DNA of 25,514 nt, taken from positions 1 to 25,514 of the forward strand of contig JAIPMN010009867.1 in the NCBI GenBank assembly GCA_020650975.1, written 5' to 3'. The notes under the pieces were generated by a model, which was not told where the DNA came from, made no database searches, and saw nothing but the letters and a program-made list of their open reading frames with translations. Below, piece after piece: positions 1 through 12,100 of the stretch. The first letter of the stretch is position 1, and each line of letters begins with the position of its first letter. The stretch comes from Apostichopus californicus (Eukaryota > Echinodermata > Holothuroidea > Aspidochirotida > Stichopodidae). A program made the position numbers and the translations under genes.

Positions 1-52
1 TTTTGTATTAAATTGCCTAGGGCTGATGGAGCTTGTTTTTCAAAGCCATTAC

Positions 53-162
53 CTCTCTCTGAAGGCACATTTCTTTTGTAAATTGGAGGGCTTCCTCAGC
101 ATAGGGCTCTGATGCTGAAGGACCACCAGGACCTGTTCTTGCTGACCGAGGACATGATATAC
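53..162 (-). CDS. SND1: SND1 coding exon 14, last one inside the window
   Basis: 110 nt between TTAAG| and GAG|GTAATG. It encodes [13 protein letters not shown] and [17 protein letters not shown] in SN4. The next exons lie beyond position 1, so the product is incomplete here. Confidence 0.93.
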
Positions 163-3100
163 CTTAAAAAAAAAACATTAAAAAAATCATAGACACACAT
201 TAAAAATGGTTTCTTTTTTATGTTGTCAATTGAAAATGACTAAGATGGACTATTCATTGATGATGTGTATCAGATTTCAACTAAGATAAGTAACTATGTA
301 AGACTCCCAACACAGAATCAAACTCATGTATTACCAGGACCATTGCAGTTAGGTCATTAATCACTAGAAAATTATCTTGAAAGGAATTAATAACTAAAAT
401 GATTTGAATATTTCTAATATATTTACATGTACTGTGAGAACAGTATCCAAATTTTCTCTTTGATAGCCAATGAAATCATCCAATTTCCACTAATATACCT
501 TCATTTCATGAACAACTGATGAACTAAGGGTATCTTAGTATAACCAATTACAAACTTTAATTTCAGTTAAACCATCTAACTTTGGTAATGTTAGAGAAAA
601 TTGGCTAAGAGGTAGTGTGTCTTTGAGTTACCTGCAGTTCCTGAAAGAGTTATATCTTCCATTCATTCATACTTAGTAAAGATTCCTAAATCCTATTGGT
701 CCATTCAGGTCAGCTGACCGTGGTTAATCCTGTGAGTAACGCACGGTAAAATTACGGGGCATCACTTTAATAAATCTTTGGTTATATGTAACCAAATATG
801 TTTTGTTTTATGATTTTTCCCCCACACAAATGGTAGTGTATGAATGAACGGGGTTAATCAACGGTCTAGCGTGCGTTACTCACATGATTAATGCACTCCG
901 GGTGTTAATGCTATCGCTGGATGCACTCGGGCTCCGCCCTCGTGCATCGCTTGCATTATCCCCCGATCGTGCATTAATCCTGTGAGTAACGCACGCTAGA
1001 CCGTTGATTAACCCCTTAATCATTAACAGCAATGCATGAGGAATGCATTAGCATCCATTCATAAAGCAGTAACAAGATTCCAGGCAAAACAAGTTATTGC
1101 TGCTTAGATACTAGTTATGACATCAGTTTGAGTAGGCAGATGATGTTTAAGCATGGCCGGATAATTTGCTTACCTGCTAACAGAAATGTAATCAGACAAG
1201 TTTCCTTTGGTATATAAAGTCTCAGTCTTGAACCACTAGCAACAAATTCAACAATGGCTTCACTTCTTCCAGCTCTTTGAAGAAATGGTAGAAACTGCTT
1301 TGATTTGGCTGGTTCCTATAGTGATAAAAAAAAAATGCTCAGAAAGAAGACTTGAACATCAAGATTGAGCTAAGTAGTCCCAAAGGGCATAGTATATCGT
1401 ATACTAGTGTACATGTTCCCACAAGCTGATTTATACATTGAACACACTTTGATCTTAAGTTAGCTTTACCTGAGTCATCTTTGTCCTATAGCATAAGTTG
1501 GTCTAACATTAAGAAAAGACTTGTAAAAGAAGTTTCCAAGGTAAGTCAAGTGAATGAAGTAGACAGGTTTCATTGTATCTTACTTATTTTAATTGTTTAT
1601 ATTGTTGTCTCTCACTAACCCCAGACAAATCTGCTACCCGATGGATTGGTGGAGGCTTCTTACTATGAAGTCCCTTGCTATTCTTTGTAGCTCTCTGTTC
1701 GGCGGCCAGGAGATCATCGTAATGAGAAGATCGTTGGTCATCGTCCTGACGATACCTCACGACTGTGGCAAGACCTTTACTGACAAGAGCTTCTCCAACA
1801 TTGCTTTATATAAACAAAAAAACAATCAAAAGTCATTATTTATGAAAACTAAACCTGTCAAATCTCAATTTTAAATGATGAGCCCTCTTACAGGAAGAAA
1901 CAGTTCCCAATTTAAAACAACAAATTACTCCTAATGATCTTCTTGAAAAGTTGATCAAGGACAAAAAGCTGCTTGACCTGAACACATGATTAGGTTAAAG
2001 TACAAAATACTTACATGTCTCCCACATAAACTGTTGCACATGTTTTTTCAGGATATCCTTCACTGGCTGGCTTGATGTAATCCACTGTAACACTGACTTT
2101 CTTTCCAATCAGCTTCCTTCTCAGGAATTCACGTGCTTCAAACATGTACGGAATGTCGTAAAGTGGTCTAATCCTTCGTTCCTGAATGAAAAGGTAATTG
2201 GTGGTATTTAGTTTCTTATCCTGCATGTTACGATGCTATTAGTGTGAGGACGGAACAATTTCTTAACAAAAACACAACAGTTTATCGCTGCACAACCAAC
2301 TTATGTCAGATGGTAAAAGCAAATTGACTGTGGAAAAACTTTTACATTTGAATTAATTGATAAACTTACATTCTTTGGCTGATCATCCCCAAATGGACCC
2401 AACCTTGGGGGTCTGATGCTAGCCAAGTTTATCCTGCGGAAGTCACCAGGGTTAGTTTTGATCACAAGTGCATCAGCATTTACAACTTCTACCACCTGGA
2501 AATAAATGATGTAGACAAAAAATATCATTAACAACTTCTTCTGTTAGTAGTTTGATGTTAATATTTAATAAAGTAACTAATAATAAATAACAAACGCAAA
2601 TGTTCTTGTTTTCATTTGATATTGATTATTTCAACAAATTTCAGAACATCCACAAGGAGGCACATGGTCTGTTTCCTTCTGGTTGCAGAGAAACACCAAG
2701 CTTAATATAAATGTGTTGTATAAATACAAACTACAAGCATATTTATAAATATACTTTAAAACCTGAGCATCAAATCCTGAGTTTTCACTCAGTCAAACGG
2801 AAGTAATTAAACCACTGAGTTAAGTCAGCATGAGTACTACATAAAACTCTAGCTCTGCGATCCTTTTAAAGGTATTCCCTAAACTGACTTACAGTGCTCA
2901 TTAAATCAATTTGTCACTGATAAGGATTATCATTTCCAACGCAAGGTTGATGTGATATTGCATGTACCCATAGATACTGTAGGTGAATTTTCAAAATATG
3001 AACAATTTCTTTACAAAATGATCTATCAAAGTTACTCTGTCACCAAAACCTTGAATAATTGTATTTAATAAATTAAAGCTACATGTTTTACCTACTTCAC

Positions 3101-6100
3101 TCTGAAATAGTTGTCTGATGATTACATAGTTTCAAATTAATAAGTGTTTGTACTAATAGATCTTAAAACTTACTCAACCAATTACGTAATTGTTTTGAGT
3201 ACTTAGACTTTGTTTTGCATTTCATACTGACAAAATTAGGCGAGTCTCATATCTAACAGTTCTTTGATGTGAACACGAAATGTTCTGATGTAAGTTCATT
3301 AAGCTGACCTACTTTTTGCAAGTACTAGTTTAATTTTCCTCACCTTTCCAGATAGATTTTTCTCTGTGATGTCGATGGTGGGTGCTGCAAGATAGTCCTT
3401 CCAGAGTTTCAGTTTCTTCTCCTTGGAAGCTCTATTAATAAAGAATACAACGTACAGTATCACAATTCACAAACACTAATGACAGAATACAACATACAGT
3501 ATCACAAACACTAATGACAGAATACAACATACAGTATCACAAACACTAATGACAGAACACAACATACAGTATCACAAACACTAATGACAGAATACAAAAA
3601 ACAGTATCACAAACAATAATGACAAGTACATCCTTAGTCCCACCAATTGTATCTACCACACAATATATAATCACAGACCAACTCTTAATCAACAGTGATC
3701 TGTTATGGCACAGAATCATCTAGCTCACTAAGGGTGCATGCCCAGGTAGATGACTCTGATGCATTAACAAATTGATTCCACGAGCAATATTTGTTGTATA
3801 TCCCTCAGTTTGATGTCAAACAGGAGATTTTCTCAGTGTACTGCTTGAAGCACACTTCCATGTTTTTACATCTTGAGTTCATTAAAGGGACATCTCTGGG
3901 GCCAAATTTGTAAATTTTAGATTGTAAATTTTCAGGGAAGATGAAGCATATTCCTAAAGAAGGGGGACGTGTCACAGGTCAGGTTCAAGATATTTCCTTT
4001 TGTTTAAAGACCACCCTGTGAGAAATTTACATTCTTTGTTCCTGTTAAAGGTATTTCCACATAGCTAGGGCCTATGTAAGGTATCTGTATCAATTATTAA
4101 ATCATCTGCATGTTGTATTAGGTAATTTTTAGCTATGCAGGGTACTGTGTTAGCAGGCTGCCTGTAGCATGGGATGGTTGTTTTCTCCTAGTTAGTATAT
4201 ACCCAGCCAGGAGACCATAAGGGTTTCTACTGTTCCCAACTGGTTAGTGTGTAACGTTTCGAATGGGTTACTCTGTGTTCCCAACTAAGTAATGCATACT
4301 GGTTCAAAGTGTGCTACTTCATGTTCCTGACTTATGCTGTAATTTGGTTACTTCGTGTTCCCAAATCATTTTGTACCTGGAATACTTCGTGTTCCCAGTA
4401 GTTAGTATGTAACTGTGCTACTCCGTGTATGCAAAGCTTATTACCTCTGTCAGCCACGCTCTCATAAGGGTCTACGTTAAGGTACCCAGGCAAAACCGGG
4501 TGAACGCCAGTTTATTATTCCCTAAGTTCACGTTTCTTTTAAACGTAAGTGTCAAGGCTTCAGTATATATATACATATATCAGTGTAGTATTTCGTTGCC
4601 GCAATTTAATTATGTTATTGTTTCTATACAAGATTTGCAAGAAAAGTATTTTCACTTTACTATTTTCAGGGTTTTTGTATTATGTGTCTGCTTTACATAC
4701 CAGTGAATAAATTCACTACACTTCAACTCCTGTACTCCCTTCATCATTTGCATCCTCCGACTAACACCGACCCACCACACTCATGAATACAATACAATCA
4801 TCTCCTCTAATACCATTCTTTACCCTAAGATCTTCAAAGACCCGTCATTTAACATTCCCTTCTCTTATTTTCTTTTGCAAGTTTAAAATGGCAATGCATG
4901 CAAACAGTGATAGCTCTATAGTTGTACACTCACTTTGATGTATTATCAAAGGTGGACATACTGTATGTGGGTATACTGTATGTGGGCATACTGTATGTGG
5001 GTATACTGTATGTGGGCATACTGTATGTGGGTATACTGTATGTGGGCATACTGTATGTGGGTATACTGTATGTGGACATACTGTATGTGGGCATACTGTA
5101 TGTGGGTATACTGTATACTGTATGTGGGCATACTGTATGTGGGTATACTGTTCATTATCAGTAGTCATAGTAACTGCATAATTCACTTAGGTAATATGTA
5201 CACAACATAACAACTATAGGAGCCACAACTGATCCAATGACAGAACGTGTGTCAATTGCCATATTTATCTGTTTGTAATGAGGTCAGAGAGAATGATCAC
5301 TTACTTTTCTGCAGATCGAAGTTTTTCCGTTCCCGTGGTGACAACTCCCATACTCCAGTCTACGCATCTCGCCAATCCTTCAGTTAGGAGAAACTCGGCA
5401 ATGTTTCCTCTCTATAAAGATAATTGATAACTTGTCACTGTGATGGTTTTATACCACAAAAAGTGATCACCAGAATAGTAGATATATCAACTGTTATTGT
5501 TAGCTTCATCCCACAGAATGATCCTCAAACAGATATACATGCAGATAGAGTTAACAATTATTTATGTTGCCTCTCTATAGAGATAATGAATAACTTGTCA
5601 CTGTGATGGTTTTATACCACAAAAAGGAAGACCAGAATAGTAGATATATGAAACTGTTATTGTTAGCTTTACAGAATGATCCTCAAACAGATATACATGC
5701 AGATAGAGTTAACAATTATTTGCATCCTTTAAACCAAAGTTTGACAGGTTTGTATCATGTTTAATAAGTACTGCTTGCTTTGGTGTAAACAGCTTCACTT
5801 ACTGGATGTTGTATTGTTCCTAGGAAGTTAGTGTTAGAGACACCTTCCAGAATGATCTTAACATCTCGCTGCAGTAGTCTGGATTCTGTGAAATATTTGG
5901 CTTCATCAGCGAATTTTTCTGGAACCTCCTTGTCTTCCTCTCGTTTGAACATCGGACACTAAGAGCAGAAAGAGAATAAATCTAATACCGTTAACAAAAT
6001 GCATACTAAAGAACTTCAAGCACGATATATTAAGGCTTCAAATTAAGTATCGAATTGATGTTTTATTTTCAAATTTCATTGCTTTTAATTCCTTTGTCTG

Positions 6101-9100
6101 AACATAGCAGTTTTAACCAGGTGTATGTAAGACTTCACCAATGAAGCATATCATGCAAACAGCTATTGATGGAAGACTGATATATATGCCCCAGACTGGT
6201 TGGAAATAGTCTGTTCAACAATATTTTTATGCACAGTACGAACAATGACTCCTTAAATGAATCTTTGCATTCATCTTATAAAGGTGAAAAGCAATATATC
6301 ATAAGCGTTTTCCAGAATGAATTAAAACCAGAAAGCCTGAAGGCAGTGTGATTGCTTGAAACATAATTTCCAAAATAAATTTCCACTTAACTATCTGACT
6401 GATGTAGGTAGAGCAAGTGAGGGACATTTTGTCCAAGAATTAAGTGAGACCCTGAAGATAAGAGCTTTCCTATTCTTATTTGTAGCAATCAATTGTGGGC
6501 ATTAAAGTAATTCACTGGTCAAGATTTTGCAATATAGAATTTATGCCAAAACGTTTCAATATCCAGAAAGAACAGTCTTCCTATGTGAAATATAGACACA
6601 TACCTGTAGATGTTTTAAGTATGAGCAAATGGTAATTTTTGTTGACATATTTTGAGCTAACAAACTAGCTTTTCCACCAACCACCCATTTATTAGACACA
6701 TACCTGTAGATGTTTTAAGTATGAGCAAATGGTCATTTTTGTTGACATATTTTGAGCTAACAAACTAGCTTTGCCACCAGCCACCCATTTATTAGATGTT
6801 ATTCATGGGAGTTACAGAACATTGTTTATTCACTGTGAAATATTTTTGCAACTTTCTGCCAAAGAAGAAGTTACTTTACAGTAGTATATATCACAGAGAA
6901 TAAAGCACACTTTGAGACCACTTTAGAGAACCAGTTGGCCCCTTGAAGCTCAGAGTTGGAAGACTGATAAAGCCCAGTTGAGTGTGTTTAAATCACCCAA
7001 CACAAACAGATTTTATTTCCTGACTGACTGTAGGCACTATTCAAGATTACTTGTATATTAGGCATCTCCACAAAATGAACCAAAGTTGACTAAAATATGT
7101 TCACAAATAGAAAAGTAATGCATCATTTTTGCATTATTTTGGAGTCATGTTGACAAGGATTTCAGACTTTGACACCTGTTGAACTCACATGACATTTGGC
7201 CTTTTTAGAGAACATTTTGATTCTGTACTTACTTAGGTTGTTGTACATATCAAGTATGAAGTCTATATTAAGGTTTTACTTGGTGTTGTCATATTAACAA
7301 AATATTAGACCTTGACATCAACTCCTGTCATGACATTCACTATATTTTAACAAAAGTTGTTAACTATTAATTTAATTGATTTACACTTAGAAACAAAGAT
7401 TTAATAAATCAATAGCTGAAATGTTCAGTAGTATCAATTGCTAAGAAAAGGCTTTGGCATGTTGTACTTTTTGTCTTCTGTTGTTCACTCATGGTTCAAT
7501 AATGTCTCAATGTCAAAATGTTTTTTATCAATCTTTAACCCATCATGCAGCATCTTAAAGGCATTGAAGACTCGCCCAGAACCGCGTACGGCCATCTGAA
7601 AAAGTTAACTTTCTGTTGCTTGCAAGTGACGTTTTGTTCGTGTCACTACAAAATGCAGACAGTAATGAAACGTGATACCTTAATTGTTTTCGTTAGCTGG
7701 ACCTGAGATGTCCATCACTGTATCGTTTGTATACTGTGCTGTGGGTATTGATCGCAGCTGTATGTACTGACTGTACACTAGTGTCTAATTACCGACGGTA
7801 GCAAGCTGTGTGTGTATTTTCTGGGATCAATGGTGGTGTTTAACACTTCTGTTACACCTCATTCGAAACTAGGTCAAATTACCGGCATTAGACGTTTCTT
7901 TTTGCGCGAGTCTTCACACCCTTTAAACATGTTAAATTATTTGGTTTTGTAGAATTATCATCCTTCAATAGCAAGTGGTCAATGCAGTTAATGTTCAAAT
8001 GATAATACAAGCATACTGATACCTTTATGCCTGACAACATCACAGTAACATGGTGGAAACTTGGTAGCAAGAATGCTCTGACAGTACACCCATCTCTCAC
8101 ATGCTCAATTATAGCTGATTGGCAGAAAAGAAAATCATATTATTGTGAAGTTAAACATTAACAAATGTAACTAACATCAAATTTCTCATTTACAAATGTG
8201 CATAATCCCTGCAAAATAACTTTACATCCTTATACATTGAACTGTTACTGTGTCTGCTAAACTTGGGTTAGAGGTATTGTTAATATATCCTAAATTTGTC
8301 CATAACCCATGGTGACATCAATTATAAACACACCCAAGAATGGTTTAGCTCTGTTATTACATACTTCAGCTAACAGAATGTTTGTGCCTACAGAAGACTA
8401 GTAGTATATATATTGAATGCCTCAGGTGAGGAATCTGCAACATGGTTATGTACAAAACACATCTTACTACCCAGAATAAAATTTGTCTCTTACCAATTCA
8501 ACTTAGGTGTAGGCATTCTAAAACAAATTTAAATCTGAGTAATTGCTACTCACCATCAACTGGCTTGTGATGAAATGAATCCACAAAGTTCCTGGGATTT
8601 TCAACATTCCATGTTATCTTTCTGACAATTCTCCCATTTTCAGAGTCTTTGGACCATTTGCCCTTCCCAGCAGACTTTGCTAAATCTTCAAGGTCAATGA
8701 GCTTCATTTGGTCGCTGTACAAATGCAAGTAAAAATTTACAACTTCACTAAAACTATCAAAGGAGACCTTCAAGTGGAAAATGACCTCTGAGAGCCAATA
8801 GTCTTTGGACCATAAAACATTTCTTCCCTTTTCTGTTTCTTTCTTAATTGATAGAGGCAGCAGTTGCAACTAACATTATTTGCAAACAAACGTAACTTTA
8901 CATTACCTAATTTCAGTAAAGCCAGTTACTTTTGAACGTAAGCTTGAAGCTGTTATATCTTGCATAGAGGAAAATATTGTGCCCCAATGACTGTATAATA
9001 ACTTTTAGGATTTAATAATTGTAATTGAGTTTTTGTATTCTTAAATCAGCTCATGAACTAAACTGTCTTTCAACAGATTTAGTAGAATTATGCAGTGGGA

Positions 9101-12100
9101 CTATGCCTGAGCCTGGATTGAAAACGCACAACCTGGTTCGTAGTAAAAGAAACAGTCAGAAGTATTTTTGCAAGGTTCATCTTTATTTCATGTGCATTTG
9201 CGTTATTATTTATTATACATCAAAACATGAAATTCAGTTATTCATAACAACAGAAGCATCAATTAAAAACGTATATTTCAAAGCCCTGTTATGTAACGTA
9301 TAATTCGGAGTCCTGATCTGCCATTTATGTACATTGTACATTATGTTTGGCTAGTTCCGTGATTTGTTTTCAATATCCGGTCTGGAGTTTCGGGTATCCC
9401 TTACCTGATCGAGTAATAATAACGGGTATATACACGGTTCCGATTTTTTGGTACCCAACACAGGATTAAGTGTGACATACTGTATGTACTTGTTTCAGAT
9501 TGCCAAGGGTAAGATGTGAGTCATAACAGCTAAGAAGACAGTTTATATTAATAAATAAATAAAATGAAATAATAAACAACCTTAAAATTGTTTTGAGTAT
9601 GTCCAAGTACCAAAGGTCAGGTAACTAACAGTACTTTGAGCTAACTGTATCAAACACTCCTCAAGAACTAACTCTTACTGGAAGCTATAAGTACAAATAC
9701 TGTACTATATGTATACTTAATGAGGATACAATGAACACTCACTCGCTTGGCTTGATGCCCCCTCTTCTTACTTCAACCAAACCTTCAGCTACGATAGATT
9801 CTGTAACATTTTCAGCTAAGGTATCTACCAGGGATAAAAGACATGAAATTGTTTTTAAGAGATACATGCATTAACTGCTTTCAACAATGGTTGTATAAAA
9901 ACATTTATTAGGAAGTACTACAGTACTATCACTACTTTTGTTCATTACTGTACGTAATAAATTCATTGGCTGTGTACAAGTTTAATCTCTTAATCGGTAT
10001 AACACTCTGCTGCATAATCCAACACATATGGTACAGAAGGTGACAATGACATACATTGGAACATTTTGACAAGTGCCAGAGTTAACCATAACAAGGTATG
10101 TTACACTGAGAATTTGTTTCCCTTAAGTAGTGCTGATGAATTCATCAAGTGAAATCAAAATCACAAATCAAAATGCATCATGTATTTACATGTATGGTAA
10201 ATCACTTCTTAATGTGGAAGAAGTATATAAGAACCATTGCAAGGAAGGCATATTGTGTCAAGGTTACATTTGCAAAAGCTGAAATGTTTCTCACCTTTAC
10301 CCAGAAAAATACATCCGTATGCTCTTCCACTTCCAGGTACAACATATTCGACTGTGAATGCAACATCTTTACCAATAAGCTTTTTGCGGAGAAATTCCCT
10401 GGCTTCCCATGCATAAGGCTAAGGTAAAACAAAGAAATCGGACGTAAATGAAAAGGAATTGAGAGATAAAACCTTATAAGAACCAGTATCCTCAGCATAT
10501 AAACTCTTGTGCTCTACAAACTGTGCTATACAACCAAATATTAGAGGCCATCAATTTTGCTTATGTTTCTAGAACAGTATTGTTACTCGGATATTAAAAG
10601 TTACATTCGAGAGACGCATCATCTAATAAATGTCTGTGTCCCTGCAGTCTTCTATGAATCACGATGACCCTGACAACACATTTGCTTGTGCGCAACAGAA
10701 GCCAATATTGATAGGTCTATAGTATGCACGGTGAAAATTCAAATGATGAGACCTGTAACAAATATTCAACAACGAAATGAATGTCAAACTCTGAAGTGGG
10801 AAATTCTGCTGTAGACAGGTTACAGTATATGCTGGCCTAGACATCATGCAATGCATACTACCTCCACTAAAAACTATATTACTATATTCTTGTACTCAGT
10901 GGTACTTCTACACACTAAGTACAAAGTTGATCTGACCTTTTCTTCGAGATATCGTGTTTACAAGATTTTCACAATTTGACCTTTGGTGACCCCAAATGAC
11001 CTTTGACCTCAAACCAAAAACAATAGGCTTTTGTACTTAATGTAGTACTTCTACACACAACATATGAAATTGGTCCAACCTTCCCTTCTTGAGAAATCGT
11101 GTTTACAAGCTGGGCGTCACAAACGCACTCACACACACATACTCTATCATGAATGCAAAGGTTACGATTATCATCAAAACCAAAAATACTGCACTTTCAA
11201 CCAATTTTATTGAGCCACATAAACTTTGTAGAAAATATTACTTATAGATCTCGACGATACAAGAACATGCCATTAAAGGAATTTTGAGTGGCAGTCTATT
11301 GGGTATATGAAAACTAAAACTTCTTAAGTTTTCATCACCACAGTCATAGTTCAGGTATTTTTCATCCTATGGTTCAGAAGAAGTGAATTTTTTAACCTTG
11401 TGCCAACTTAATCTAATATATTTTAAACAGTGATGCGACGCCTCACTTCGTTCTGGGGGGCTGCAGTAGTGACGCTATCATTAGCAAGCTACACTGCAGA
11501 GAGGAAAGTTCAAATTTCTGAAAGTAACATAGCAATTTAGATGGGAATTTCGCGGTGAAGTTGCAAGTTTGCAATCTTTTGAGGAGTTAAAATGTTCCAG
11601 AATTCCCTATCTCTGTTTTCTTCATAACATGTTCAGATATTTGTTATTAGAGCAATTTTTTTAATCAAAGCTGTACACATTCCTGTGTACTGTATCAAGG
11701 CAAAGCATTGAGAGATCGTTTGTATTCACAGCCGTACGCAATTTGTACACATTCCTTTGAGTGTATCAAGGCCAAGCTGAGAGTGAGATCTGATCGATTC
11801 TGACTAATGACTGGATCCCATTTTGCACTAAAAAATTCCTTTAAAAGGCCTAGCAATTGCTCACAACTTTTATGAACCGTGTCATAAGTTACTATTAACA
11901 GTATCCCAATGCAATTTTATTCATACAGTTTATACAAAGGTGAACGAAGGTTTCTTTTCCCCAACAACTATAGGCAATTCCGACCAACCCCTGCCAGTTC
12001 TGACACATTACCCACTACAGTATGTAAATACCTATTTATGCAATGACGATAAACATACTCAAGCTTCAATGGCTACGTTTGATGAAGTTGTTAAACTCTG

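Noticed and set aside
4845..5210. Several overlapping open frames on both strands at the 15-bp minisatellite
   Set aside because: A repeat length divisible by three keeps whole frames open. The products are simple repeats inside an SND1 intron.
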